Virus record (IMG/VR): IMGVR_UViG_3300032116_000675
Coordinates: 1 to 35,850 of that record
Source: a virus
Strand: one strand, 5' to 3'
DNA length: 35,850 nt
The notes under the pieces were generated by a model. The model was given only the letters and a program-made list of their open reading frames with translations. It made no database searches and was not told the origin of the DNA. A program made the translations under genes and the position numbers. Below are positions 23,009 to 29,489 of this stretch, in pieces (positions within the stretch are counted from its first letter, which is position 1; every line of letters begins with the position of its first letter).

Positions 23009-23655
23009 GTTTTAGAATTTTAATTATGGGATTGCCTGGCTCAGGTAAAACTTATTTAGCCAATGAATTGCAGGAGCAATTACATAAAAAAGGATTTTCA
23101 GTTGAGTGGTTTAATGCTGATGAAATAAGAGAACGATTTAATGATTGGGATTTTTCTGAAGAAGGTAGAATCAGGCAAAGCTCTAGAATGAAAGAACTAT
23201 CAGAAAAATCTTCAGCTAATTTTGTTATCTGCGATTTTGTTGCTCCACTACCTAAAATGCGAGAAGTTTTTTCTGCTGATATGACCATATGGTTAGACAC
23301 AATTGATGAGAGTCGATTTGAAGATACGAATAAAATATTCGTAAGTCCAGAAAAATATGATTATAGAATTATGGCTAAATCGGCTAAAAGGTGGGCTTCT
23401 GTAATATCAGATAAACTAGAATCTAATTTTTATGAGTCTGAAGAAAAACAGTATAGAAGTTTAACTAAAGCCATTACTTGGCGAGTAACAGGTACTTTAG
23501 ATACATTCATCGTAAGTCTTTTATTGACAGGTGAACCTAAGATAGCAATGAGTATTGCTAGTGTGGAATTTTTTACTAAAATTATTTTATATTATTTTCA
23601 CGAAAGAGTGTGGAATAAAATTTCATGGGGTAGAGATGTCCAAAAAAGTATTTGA
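23005..23655 (+). CDS. APS-kinase-like P-loop kinase fused to a DUF2061 membrane domain
   Basis: 216 residues. The N-terminal domain (1-about 145) has Walker A G-L-P-G-S-G-K-T (9-16), the CysC-like F-N-A-D-E-I-R (with N-A-D in place of D-G-D), N-D-W-D-F-S and G-R-I-R-Q-S-S-R-M. From about 151, Y-R-S-L-T-K-A-I-T-W-R-V-T-G-T and F-F-T-K-I-I-L-Y-Y-F-H-E-R-V-W form the two-helix DUF2061 signature, which should anchor it to the membrane. Adenylylsulfate kinases make PAPS, but the active-site change and the next gene (a nucleotidyltransferase rather than a full ATP sulfurylase) leave the true substrate open. Confidence 0.8.
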   Translation: MSFRILIMGLPGSGKTYLANELQEQLHKKGFSVEWFNADEIRERFNDWDFSEEGRIRQSSRMKELSEKSSANFVICDFVAPLPKMREVFSADMTIWLDTIDESRFEDTNKIFVSPEKYDYRIMAKSAKRWASVISDKLESNFYESEEKQYRSLTKAITWRVTGTLDTFIVSLLLTGEPKIAMSIASVEFFTKIILYYFHERVWNKISWGRDVQKSI

Positions 23656-24004
23656 TTGGCAGAAACCTACTGTTCAAATGTTAGGTCGATGGCAACCATG
23701 GCATGCTGGTCACAGATCATTATTCGAACGTGCTATACAAAAAACCGGACAAGTGTGTATTATGATTCGTGATTGTCAAGGATGGCAAAATAACAATCCT
23801 TTCGATATAAAACAAGTGATAAAATTCATTCGTGATGATTTAGATGATGAATATAAAGGAATGTATGAGATACTCATTGTGCCGAATATTGTAAACATTA
23901 CTTATGGTCGGGATGTGGGTTATGTCATTGAGCGAGAACATTTTGATGAAAATACAGAATCTATATCTGCCACTAAAATAAGAGAGAGTATGAAACATGA
24001 ATGA
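23636..24004 (+). CDS. HxGH-type nucleotidyltransferase (cytidylyltransferase-like)
   Basis: 122 residues from ATG 23636; the longer frame from 23555 would lie inside the kinase gene. Motifs are G-R-W-Q-P-W-H-A-G-H (HxGH nucleotide-binding site) and I-S-A-T-K-I-R (the ISxTxIR phosphate-binding motif). The family transfers AMP or CMP to phosphorylated or carboxylated acceptors. It overlaps the kinase gene by 20 bases, so the two act together very probably. It is shorter than NadD or ATP sulfurylase. The acceptor is unknown. Confidence 0.8.
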   Translation: MSKKVFDWQKPTVQMLGRWQPWHAGHRSLFERAIQKTGQVCIMIRDCQGWQNNNPFDIKQVIKFIRDDLDDEYKGMYEILIVPNIVNITYGRDVGYVIEREHFDENTESISATKIRESMKHE

Positions 24005-24251
24005 TCAAATAAAAGAATTGATGCAGAAGTATGGCATACACAAATATATTGATGCTGATTGCCAGTCGAGGATTGAAATGATATCTGATTTGATTATCAA
24101 AGAATGTATTGCTTGTTGTGGTAGTCAGGCCGATAAGAAAAATATCCTTAAACGATTTGGTTATGAAGTGCCGAGTGATATAAAATATAAGGGACCAGAT
24201 GCTCATTGGTCGATTACAAGTCAATACAGTAGAGATTACAATTTACCATGA
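23997..24251 (+). CDS. Member 2 of the E-C / H-F-G paralogous family
   Basis: 84 residues. M-N-D-Q-I-K-E-L-M-Q-K-Y-G-I leads to I-S-D-L-I-I-K-E-C-I-A-C-C-G and then I-L-K-R-F-G-Y-E-V-P. A C-terminal extension (D-A-H-W-S-I-T-S-Q-Y) is not shared. Function unknown; see the finding on the family. Confidence 0.68.
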   Translation: MNDQIKELMQKYGIHKYIDADCQSRIEMISDLIIKECIACCGSQADKKNILKRFGYEVPSDIKYKGPDAHWSITSQYSRDYNLP

Positions 24252-24526
24252 GTCGATTAAATTGTGATGAACTGCTAGTTATATTGCAGGAAGAATGTGC
24301 CGAAGTTTCGCAAATCATTTCGAAGATTCATCGTTACGGCCTAAGAGGTTATAATCCTTTGACTAGTGAATATAATGATGATTTACTACACAAGGAAATT
24401 GGTGATTTATTGTGTATGATTGAACTCTGTATTGAGAAAAGAATTTTAAATGAAGGTGAGTTGACCGTACATATAAAGAAAAAACGTGAAAAGTTAAAAA
24501 AGTGGAGTAATTTAGATCATGAATGA
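24248..24526 (+). CDS. MazG-like nucleotide pyrophosphohydrolase
   Basis: 92 residues. L-Q-E-E-C-A-E-V-S-Q gives the ExxE-type metal site on the first helix and L-H-K-E-I-G-D-L-L-C-M-I-E gives the ExxD motif on the second, as in all-alpha NTP pyrophosphohydrolases (MazG/dUTPase-2 type). It should hydrolyse NTPs or (d)NTPs to monophosphate and pyrophosphate. In phages, MazG has been proposed to act on the dNTP pool or on stress nucleotides. It is coupled by ATGA and an 8-base overlap to family members on each side. Confidence 0.82.
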   Translation: MSRLNCDELLVILQEECAEVSQIISKIHRYGLRGYNPLTSEYNDDLLHKEIGDLLCMIELCIEKRILNEGELTVHIKKKREKLKKWSNLDHE

Positions 24527-24752
24527 AAAGTTTAAACTATTGGCCGAAAAGTCGGGTTTCCTACTATGGGAAGATGAGCCATGGAAGCCAGAAGGTGCTA
24601 TCGTTGATTGGTCGTCACAATATGATGGTGAGTTGGAAAAGTTTGCTGAGTTGATTATTAATGAATGCTTAGGTATATGTGAAGAACTAGGTGATAAAGG
24701 AATGGATGGTCATTATTGTGCTGATAAAATCAGTAAAACATTTAGGAGTTGA
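24519..24752 (+). CDS. Member 3 of the E-C / H-F-G paralogous family
   Basis: 77 residues. M-N-E-K-F-K-L-L-A-E-K-S-G-F then K-F-A-E-L-I-I-N-E-C-L-G-I-C and an ending I-S-K-T-F-R-S where H-F-G is replaced. The middle (D-W-S-S-Q-Y-D-G-E-L) is divergent. Confidence 0.68.
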   Translation: MNEKFKLLAEKSGFLLWEDEPWKPEGAIVDWSSQYDGELEKFAELIINECLGICEELGDKGMDGHYCADKISKTFRS

Positions 24753-24755
24753 AGA

Positions 24756-24929
24756 ATGAAATTTTTTGTGATTATGATGACCACGGTCGTTTTGATTTTA
24801 TTGCTGAGTTGGATTATAATGTTGCCACTTAGTTTTAAAGACCAGGAGTGTACAGCTAAGAACGGTATACTGGTGAAAACGGTCGATGGTTATTTTTGTC
24901 TTGACCGTAAAGTTGTAATTAAAATGTAG
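24756..24929 (+). CDS. 57-residue membrane microprotein with two cysteines
   Basis: One membrane helix (V-I-M-M-T-T-V-V-L-I-L-L-L-S-W-I-I-M-L) followed by E-C-T-A-K-N-G-I-L-V-K and G-Y-F-C-L-D-R-K. The N-in topology would place the cysteines in the periplasm. Its last 11 bases overlap the end of the minus-strand gene at 24919. Confidence 0.65.
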   Translation: MKFFVIMMTTVVLILLLSWIIMLPLSFKDQECTAKNGILVKTVDGYFCLDRKVVIKM

Positions 24930-25116
24930 AGTTGGGTGTAAGGTAGTCTTTGAAGGTACAAGATGCGTTGACTTTTGTGCCTTTGAGTGAGAGTGAATGA
25001 ATGGCCTTTTCCATATCGGCGGTACACTCTGCCTCTGTTTTGTAGAGGTTAAATATTGAGCCCTTATGTTTGTGTGGGGGCTCTGATGAAAGTACGATGA
25101 GAAGGAGTAACCACAT
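24919..25116 (-). CDS. Minus-strand small exported-looking Cys protein inside the early plus-strand block
   Basis: 65 residues, M-W-L-L-L-L-I-V-L-S-S then K-G-S-I-F-N-L-Y, T-E-A-E-C and V-N-A-S-C-T-F. It is a clear paralogue of the plus-strand protein at 22409, which supports it as a real gene despite its strand. A perfect TATAAATA lies 6-13 bases upstream of its ATG and no ribosome site is visible, so it may be expressed late as a leaderless message. Its ATG abuts that of the plus-strand gene at 25117. Confidence 0.68.
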   Translation of the reverse strand: MWLLLLIVLSSEPPHKHKGSIFNLYKTEAECTADMEKAIHSLSLKGTKVNASCTFKDYLTPNSTF

Positions 25117-25272
25117 ATGATTATTTATAGAGAATTGCCGATTGATGAAAAGAATCGCCTAGTACAGGAGTTTGTAGAGACAACGGTTGATTTGCCGAAT
25201 CCGCACAATTATCCGAAAGTGGTGCAAACCATGTTTCGTTTTTTTCTTTATGGAAAGGGTATTGAGGTATGA
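25117..25272 (+). CDS. Hypothetical 51-residue protein
   Basis: M-I-I-Y-R-E-L-P-I-D-E-K-N-R-L-V-Q-E-F then V-V-Q-T-M-F-R-F-F-L-Y-G-K-G-I-E-V. Preceded by AAGGAG at 25102-25107, which lies inside the antisense gene. Ends with an ATGA overlap. Its first codons contain the late promoter of the divergent gene. Confidence 0.65.
   Translation: MIIYRELPIDEKNRLVQEFVETTVDLPNPHNYPKVVQTMFRFFLYGKGIEV
25122..25129 (-). promoter_or_regulatory. Late promoter octamer for the minus-strand gene at 24919
   Basis: The plus strand reads TATTTATA, so the minus strand carries TATAAATA, a perfect match to the T4 late consensus. Late starts lie 6 bases past the octamer, which is exactly 25116, the A of that gene's ATG. 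Confidence 0.68.
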
Positions 25273-25673
25273 GTGAATATACTGCTGAGGATGTCATTCG
25301 AAAAATTACTGAGAATAAGGCCAGATTAAAGACTTTGCTTGATGATTCTTATTTTGTTGATGAAGATGGTTATCCTACTGATCGAGCATTAGAGGCTATT
25401 GAAAAGTGGCATTGGGACGATATACCTGGCTGGTTTAAGTTTATCGAAGGACTATGGGCATATCATGACTTTGGCTGGAATGAAAAGAATGAACCACACG
25501 ATTGGGATAAGGATAAAATAGTTCATCGTTATTATATTTCGACCGCAGGTTGGTCGGGTAATGAATCGATTATACGAGCCATGCAAAGAAACGAGATGAT
25601 GTGGCATTTAAATTGGGTACAGTCTCGCCGTGGTGGTCATTATATCTTTGAGTTGAAGGAGATTAAAGAATGA
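25269..25673 (+). CDS. Conserved phage protein, 134 residues, Trp-rich
   Basis: Helical N-terminus (A-E-D-V-I-R-K-I-T-E-N-K-A-R-L) followed by A-I-E-K-W-H-W-D-D-I-P-G-W-F and I-S-T-A-G-W-S-G-N-E-S-I-I-R-A-M, ending W-V-Q-S-R-R-G-G-H-Y-I-F-E. The S-T-A-G-W-S-G-N-E and S-R-R-G-G-H blocks are familiar from many tailed phages. No function is known to me. Confidence 0.75.
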   Translation: MSEYTAEDVIRKITENKARLKTLLDDSYFVDEDGYPTDRALEAIEKWHWDDIPGWFKFIEGLWAYHDFGWNEKNEPHDWDKDKIVHRYYISTAGWSGNESIIRAMQRNEMMWHLNWVQSRRGGHYIFELKEIKE

Positions 25674-25942
25674 GTTTACAGCATCGAAATACTGAGACAT
25701 TATATGACCGTATAGCTAATGAGGCGCACGATACGGCTTACCAGCAATATACCGAGAGGTTAAAAAGTGAGAAGGCCGATCAGGTCATTTTTGCGGATAT
25801 GTTTAATCGTATCTATGGTGAGATGATTGTCCGCGAGTGTTCGAAGGTGGCTCGAGAGCATACATTAAAGAGCTCAGGTATACAGAATCCGTATACAGGT
25901 GCGGTCATGGTGGAAAACGAGATAAACCGACATTTTAAATGA
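25670..25942 (+). CDS. Member 4 of the E-C / H-F-G paralogous family
   Basis: 90 residues. I-Y-G-E-M-I-V-R-E-C-S-K-V-A-R-E-H is the core and V-E-N-E-I-N-R-H-F-K the ending. It has the longest N-terminal part (helical, Y-D-R-I-A-N-E-A-H-D-T-A-Y-Q-Q-Y). Confidence 0.68.
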   Translation: MSLQHRNTETLYDRIANEAHDTAYQQYTERLKSEKADQVIFADMFNRIYGEMIVRECSKVAREHTLKSSGIQNPYTGAVMVENEINRHFK

Positions 25943-26076
25943 ATAAGTTATTACTGGTGTTATTACTTTCCGGCTGTGCCTCACCGTATCAATTGAGAGT
26001 AATATCGGTGTCTGACCGACCTGCCACGCATTGTATAGAAAAGAATCGTATTGTTTGCGAGTGGAGTACAAAATGA
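25939..26076 (+). CDS. 45-residue putative lipoprotein
   Basis: M-N-K-L-L-L-V-L-L-L-S-G-C-A-S-P: a short signal peptide ending in the lipobox L-S-G-C, so lipidation at C13 is likely. The mature part has two more cysteines (T-H-C-I-E and I-V-C-E-W). ATGA overlaps on both sides. It could sit in the inner or outer membrane; an Rz1-like role is possible but the Pro content is low. Confidence 0.72.
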   Translation: MNKLLLVLLLSGCASPYQLRVISVSDRPATHCIEKNRIVCEWSTK

Positions 26077-26282
26077 ACGAGAGATTACGAGAGTTGGAAA
26101 AACAGTGCTGGAGTCATTATATTGATGGTGTATTGATAGATGGTCATTTACATTTTGATGTACAAAAGTTTGCCGAATTGGTTATACAGGAGTGTGCTTT
26201 AGTTGCTGCCTTGATGGAAACTATGGGAAGAAAAGATATAGGTTCCGCGATACTAGATCGATTTGAGATACCTTTAAAATGA
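26073..26282 (+). CDS. Member 5 of the E-C / H-F-G paralogous family
   Basis: 69 residues from ATG 26073, chosen because it overlaps the lipoprotein stop in the usual ATGA way. M-N-E-R-L-R-E-L-E-K-Q-C-W, then K-F-A-E-L-V-I-Q-E-C-A-L-V-A, ending I-L-D-R-F-E-I-P. Confidence 0.68.
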   Translation: MNERLRELEKQCWSHYIDGVLIDGHLHFDVQKFAELVIQECALVAALMETMGRKDIGSAILDRFEIPLK

Positions 26283-26446
26283 ATAATCCTGTTACTGAGA
26301 GAATCAAGGAGTATTTACTGTCTGGTGGGTTATTCGATCCTGAACGTATGGATCATGTAAAAGTCCGTGATTTACTGGTCGAGGCCGCCGCAGAGATAAA
26401 ACGGCTGGAAGAATATGAATGGATGTATAAGGAACTGAATAGATGA
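26279..26446 (+). CDS. Conserved phage protein, 55 residues
   Basis: The segment S-G-G-L-F-D-P-E-R-M-D-H-V-K-V-R-D-L-L is a widely occurring motif in small phage proteins. It is followed by a helix (A-A-A-E-I-K-R-L-E-E-Y-E-W). Function unknown. Confidence 0.7.
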   Translation: MNNPVTERIKEYLLSGGLFDPERMDHVKVRDLLVEAAAEIKRLEEYEWMYKELNR

Positions 26447-26685
26447 ATGAAAAATTGAAAGAACTGAAGAACCGAGCCTTTGAGATGACCGAATGGGGGG
26501 AGTTGTACTATGATGTTATATTGGAGAGGTTTGGCGAGTTGATTATTGAGGAATGTATTGGACAAGGCGATACTTTAGCAAACCACTACATCAATACACA
26601 CTCCGAACAGGAACAGGTGATATTATTGGCTTCTATTGCCGATTATTCAAATGAGATTAAGAAACATTTCGGAGTTGAAGAATGA
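26443..26685 (+). CDS. Member 6 of the E-C / H-F-G paralogous family
   Basis: 80 residues. M-N-E-K-L-K-E-L-K-N-R-A-F-E, then R-F-G-E-L-I-I-E-E-C-I-G-Q-G, ending E-I-K-K-H-F-G-V-E-E. It is the best match to the family's combined pattern. Confidence 0.7.
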   Translation: MNEKLKELKNRAFEMTEWGELYYDVILERFGELIIEECIGQGDTLANHYINTHSEQEQVILLASIADYSNEIKKHFGVEE

Positions 26686-26927
26686 AACGATTATACAAGA
26701 GTACCAAAGTCGTATATGATGCTCATTTGAAGGAGTATCAGGTGTACTATAAGAACTGGTTTATCTGGAGGTATGATTCGTGTTATAAATTTGATGATCA
26801 AACAACGAAATATCCTGTGCATTATAGTTCTGAAGAAACTGCCAAAGAGCGTGCAATTTATCGTGCTAAGAGTATGTTGAATAGTGTAGAGGTTTGGAGA
26901 GGTACACAATACTGGAGAACTGAATGA
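26682..26927 (+). CDS. Conserved phage protein, 81 residues
   Basis: Tyr-rich N-terminal strands (K-V-V-Y-D-A-H-L-K-E-Y-Q-V-Y-Y-K) and a helix with E-E-T-A-K-E-R-A-I-Y-R-A-K-S-M-L. The A-K-E-R-A-I helix is common in small phage proteins of unknown role. Overlaps both neighbours by 4 bases. Confidence 0.7.
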   Translation: MKRLYKSTKVVYDAHLKEYQVYYKNWFIWRYDSCYKFDDQTTKYPVHYSSEETAKERAIYRAKSMLNSVEVWRGTQYWRTE

Positions 26928-27133
26928 TGAATAAACGAATCGGAGAACTGGCCGAGCAGGCTGCACTATTAGGTCCCAGTAGTAGAATCGGTAATGCTCA
27001 TGAAGCCACAGAAAAGTTTGCCGAGTTAATCATAAAGGAATGTGCTGATTTGTTTAAACTGACCTTTACCGATGAGCAGTACCAGAGGCGTATAGATAAG
27101 ACCATCTATAAACATTTTGGATTGAAAGAATGA
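26924..27133 (+). CDS. Member 7 of the E-C / H-F-G paralogous family
   Basis: 69 residues. I-G-E-L-A-E-Q-A-A-L-L-G, then K-F-A-E-L-I-I-K-E-C-A-D-L-F, ending T-I-Y-K-H-F-G-L-K-E. Last copy of the series; coupled to the membrane microprotein by ATGA. Confidence 0.7.
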   Translation: MMNKRIGELAEQAALLGPSSRIGNAHEATEKFAELIIKECADLFKLTFTDEQYQRRIDKTIYKHFGLKE

Positions 27134-27228
27134 CTGCGCTAGTTTGGACGACATTCTTTTTCGGTGTAGCCGTAGGTGTTATGATATCTATTGCTATAGT
27201 TCAGTATGTTACATGGCCTAAGAAATGA
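27130..27228 (+). CDS. 32-residue membrane microprotein
   Basis: M-T-A-L-V-W-T-T-F-F-F-G-V-A-V-G-V-M-I-S followed by I-A-I-V-Q-Y and a basic end. One membrane helix. Supported by 4-base overlaps on both sides. Confidence 0.6.
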   Translation: MTALVWTTFFFGVAVGVMISIAIVQYVTWPKK

Positions 27229-27407
27229 AAATAATCAAAGTATCCCACAATTCAACCCAAGTAGCGATTACCGTAGACACCGGGAATGGGTATGAAATCC
27301 ACTTATATAATGAGAATGGGTATGTGGAAATGCATAGTCGAGCCGATACCCTTGAAACCGCACTAGAATATCACCAGCACCTATGCGAGAAATGTAGTAT
27401 CAAATAG
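27225..27407 (+). CDS. Hypothetical 60-residue protein
   Basis: Strands M-K-I-I-K-V-S-H-N-S-T-Q-V-A-I-T-V-D and Y-E-I-H-L-Y-N-E-N-G-Y-V-E-M, then a helix L-E-T-A-L-E-Y-H-Q-H-L-C-E-K-C. Last gene of the operon started at 21424; a new promoter follows. Confidence 0.68.
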   Translation: MKIIKVSHNSTQVAITVDTGNGYEIHLYNENGYVEMHSRADTLETALEYHQHLCEKCSIK

Positions 27408-27432
27408 ATAATTGTTGTCAAAAAGACAATGG

Positions 27433-27461
27433 TTGCCAAATCCACCGTTTTATGAGATAAT
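27433..27461 (+). promoter_or_regulatory. Sigma70 early promoter
   Basis: TTGCCA (27433-27438), 17-bp spacer, GATAAT (27456-27461), in an 81-base gap between genes. It reads into the zinc-ribbon gene at 27489. Confidence 0.75.
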
Positions 27462-27488
27462 TACTCCATACTGAGAGAGGTTATCAAA

Positions 27489-27683
27489 ATGACTACACCA
27501 ATTTGTCCTTGTTGTTCTACCGCACTTGTTCCGCGAGTATTTGCCGGGTACTATGACCGATTTACTTGTTGGACTTGCGCCTGTACTGATTCTGACACTC
27601 TGATTCCCGGCTCGACTATTCTTGCTGGTGGGTATGGGTGGGGAACTGACGGCGACCTTGCAACCGCTGATGATTTAGGGTGA
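27489..27683 (+). CDS. Zinc-ribbon protein, 64 residues
   Basis: C-P-C-C (6-9) and C-W-T-C-A-C (27-32) provide two CxxC knuckles; the remainder is Gly-rich (I-L-A-G-G-Y-G-W-G-T-D-G-D). A small nucleic-acid- or protein-binding ribbon is likely. First gene after the promoter at 27433. Confidence 0.7.
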   Translation: MTTPICPCCSTALVPRVFAGYYDRFTCWTCACTDSDTLIPGSTILAGGYGWGTDGDLATADDLG

Positions 27684-27687
27684 TAAA

Positions 27688-27846
27688 ATGAACAAAGTTT
27701 TTATTGTAGTAGAACCGATACCATATGAGGGTGATACTGTCCTCCGTGTATTTGCAAAGTATGATGATGCTATTGCCTATGGTGAAGCACTAGTTGCTGA
27801 GAATACTATAGAGGAATTCGATGTATATGAGCGTGAGGTCTACTAA
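27688..27846 (+). CDS. Hypothetical 52-residue protein
   Basis: M-N-K-V-F-I-V-V-E-P-I-P-Y-E-G-D-T-V-L-R followed by a helix (Y-D-D-A-I-A-Y-G-E-A-L-V-A-E). An alpha/beta fold similar to many small phage proteins that display side-by-side strands. Stop overlaps the HNH start (TAATG). Confidence 0.65.
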   Translation: MNKVFIVVEPIPYEGDTVLRVFAKYDDAIAYGEALVAENTIEEFDVYEREVY

Positions 27847-28241
27847 TGAAAAAGAAAATTATTGATATATCGAAGCGTCCAAAATGCTCCCATCCGGGGT
27901 GCAATAACCCTGGACAGCATACGGGAAATTACCGTAAAGACGGCACTCCACTTTTCCGTAAACAATGCACAAAACACCACGGAATGCGATACGGTATTAT
28001 GGGATGGGAATATAAACAATACCGTAAAGATTATTGTGAGAATAAAGACGGCCGATTAGGGTTTAAGTGTAATTATAAGATCCGTATAGAGGGTCAATTA
28101 CAAGTAGACCATAAGAACGGCAATCCATCAGATAACCGTAAAAGAAACCTCCAAACATTGTGTGCGAACTGCCACACCTTTAAAACGCTAATGAATAAGG
28201 ACTATAGTAGTCCAGGACGCAAGTATTATAAGACCGCATAG
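27846..28241 (+). CDS. HNH endonuclease
   Basis: 131 residues. The nuclease core is L-Q-V-D-H-K-N-G-N-P-S-D-N-R, then L-Q-T-L-C-A-N-C-H: the D-H pair, the N-N of D-N-R-x-x-N-L and the final H match HNH, and C-x-x-C-H provides part of a structural zinc site. An N-terminal C-S-H-P-G-C and Q-C-T-K-H-H form a second zinc knuckle. Its separation from a split gene gives no sign of an intron, so it may be a free-standing homing or host-DNA nuclease. Confidence 0.85.
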   Translation: MKKKIIDISKRPKCSHPGCNNPGQHTGNYRKDGTPLFRKQCTKHHGMRYGIMGWEYKQYRKDYCENKDGRLGFKCNYKIRIEGQLQVDHKNGNPSDNRKRNLQTLCANCHTFKTLMNKDYSSPGRKYYKTA

Positions 28242-28461
28242 AGAACCGAAGTATAGTGCAGCCAGTGTATAGGAACATGCAATATAATGCACTTTAGTGG
28301 GATAAAGTGGGATTTTGTGTCATGCAAACGCACTAGCTGGACGTAGCGAAAAAAGCGAACTATAACGAAAAGAAACGAACATTCGAAAAACATTGTCATT
28401 TCTGTAAGTTATCAGAGTATTAACGAGATTCCGTTGCATTTCTGACAACCTCAAATAATGC
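28242..28461. other. Non-coding stretch before the 28462 promoter
   Basis: No convincing gene is present on either strand. Visible elements are GTGCA...TGCAC around a TATAAT (28283-28288) with no matching -35, two AGGGAT-like repeats (AGTGGGAT at 28296 and 28306, spacing 10 bp), a CATTTCTG direct repeat (28397 and 28437, spacing 40 bp), and TTGTCA/TGACAA arms (28393 and 28443). These could be operator sites for an early regulator or a short untranslated RNA; nothing decides between them. Confidence 0.5.
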
Positions 28462-28489
28462 TTGCCATTCCTGCCAAAACCTGTATGAT
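28462..28489 (+). promoter_or_regulatory. Early promoter of the GCTTGmC/CTGTATrAT class
   Basis: TTGCCA (28462-28467), 16-bp spacer, TATGAT (28484-28489), with GCTTG and CCTG flanks shared with the promoters at 29493, 29755, 30176 and 33719. The expected start is at or near ATG 28496, which has no clear ribosome site, so the message may be leaderless. Confidence 0.82.
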
Positions 28490-28495
28490 GTAGGT

Positions 28496-28768
28496 ATGGT
28501 AAAGAGAAAAACGAAATTTGATGTAAGTGAGGCCTGCGGGTGGGTCGGCATGATACTAATACATGCGGCTACGCTCCCCACTAGTCTGGGAGTGATACTA
28601 GGCTATAGTGATAAGTTGCCGCCCCTGAGCATGGTTCTACTAGTCTGGAGTGGCTTGTTTCTGTTTCTGATACGTGCCCTAGCTCGGAACGATAAGTTGT
28701 ATATAATCAGTAACGCTGTGGGCTTCTTCTTTAACAGCATACTACTGGCTCTAATAGTGTTTAAATAA
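28496..28768 (+). CDS. Multi-pass membrane protein, 90 residues
   Basis: Three probable membrane helices: G-W-V-G-M-I-L-I-H-A-A-T (about 15-35), S-M-V-L-L-V-W-S-G-L-F-L-F (about 44-60) and I-S-N-A-V-G-F-F-F-N-S-I-L-L-A (about 70-89). The fold resembles small inner-membrane proteins of the CBU_0592 type in spacing, but this is uncertain. First gene after the promoter at 28462. Confidence 0.7.
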   Translation: MVKRKTKFDVSEACGWVGMILIHAATLPTSLGVILGYSDKLPPLSMVLLVWSGLFLFLIRALARNDKLYIISNAVGFFFNSILLALIVFK

Positions 28769-28774
28769 GGAATA

Positions 28775-28942
28775 ATGATGTATACCTGTGATGAAAGAAA
28801 ATTCAAGACGCTGAAAGCCGCTGTGGCCTATGCTACGAAGGCATGGAGGGAGACTGGCGTGACACCGAGTATTGAGCCTGTGGTGGTGCTGAACAAAAAC
28901 CCTGGCTATATTGCTTACCTTGCGAACGGAATGAAACTATGA
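28775..28942 (+). CDS. Hypothetical 55-residue protein
   Basis: M-M-Y-T-C-D-E-R-K-F-K-T-L-K-A-A-V-A-Y-A-T-K... then I-E-P-V-V-V-L-N-K-N-P-G-Y-I-A-Y. TAAGGA lies 7-8 bases upstream of the first ATG. Ends with ATGA. Confidence 0.65.
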   Translation: MMYTCDERKFKTLKAAVAYATKAWRETGVTPSIEPVVVLNKNPGYIAYLANGMKL

Positions 28943-29181
28943 ATAAACTTGAATGGGAAATACAGGCCTACGGGTCGCCGAAAGATAAAATTCTGGAGTC
29001 TGTACAGGATTCTCTGACTTTTAAACTAAGTGGTCCTGGCATGGTAGTGGCTAGCTACTTGTCCGATGCTCAGGAGCTGATAGCTTCTAATCAGTCGGGT
29101 GCAAATGAAGTTGCTCGCCAGTGTATCAATATAGCTAAAATGATTATGATGGAGTTTGAGCTGGGCTTTAATCCGCGATGA
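28939..29181 (+). CDS. Conserved phage protein, 80 residues
   Basis: Helical. The central block F-K-L-S-G-P-G-M-V-V-A-S-Y-L-S-D-A-Q-E-L and the E-V-A-R-Q-C-I-N-I-A-K helix are shared with small proteins of many tailed phages. No function is known. Confidence 0.75.
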   Translation: MNKLEWEIQAYGSPKDKILESVQDSLTFKLSGPGMVVASYLSDAQELIASNQSGANEVARQCINIAKMIMMEFELGFNPR

Positions 29182-29489
29182 GAAAAAAACGAAATGACCG
29201 GAACTATGTACTATATCAAATTATCTGGCCGGATACTGGTGACAGCTATATTGGCCTTACTGTTGCTACCGGCCGTGCTTTTCTACGCTCTGTTAAGGTC
29301 CGTGTCCAAAAGCACCTATCCCGAGCTAAGTGTGAATCTAAAAATTGGGAGCTCTGTAACTTTATACGCCAGAACCCGGAAGTAGAGCTGGACTATGAGG
29401 TACTGGAGGTGGTGCGAGGCCGTAAGCCAGCCTATCAGCGTGAACGAGAACTGATATCAGAATTGCAACCCTCCCTCAATACATTTTAA
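29178..29489 (+). CDS. GIY-YIG nuclease domain protein
   Basis: 103 residues, essentially the domain alone. Y-V-L-Y-Q-I then G-D-S-Y-I-G-L-T give the paired strands; R-V-Q-K-H provides the catalytic Arg/His helix; Y-Q-R-E-R-E-L-I-S-E-L the catalytic Glu helix; L-N near the end the conserved Asn. A free-standing nuclease is possible as homing, repair or host-DNA degradation enzyme. It precedes a promoter. Confidence 0.82.
   Translation: MRKKRNDRNYVLYQIIWPDTGDSYIGLTVATGRAFLRSVKVRVQKHLSRAKCESKNWELCNFIRQNPEVELDYEVLEVVRGRKPAYQRERELISELQPSLNTF

Noticed and set aside
28283-28288. TATAAT in the non-coding stretch after the HNH gene
   Set aside because: No -35 hexamer at 15-19 bp and none of the flanks shared by the phage's other promoters.
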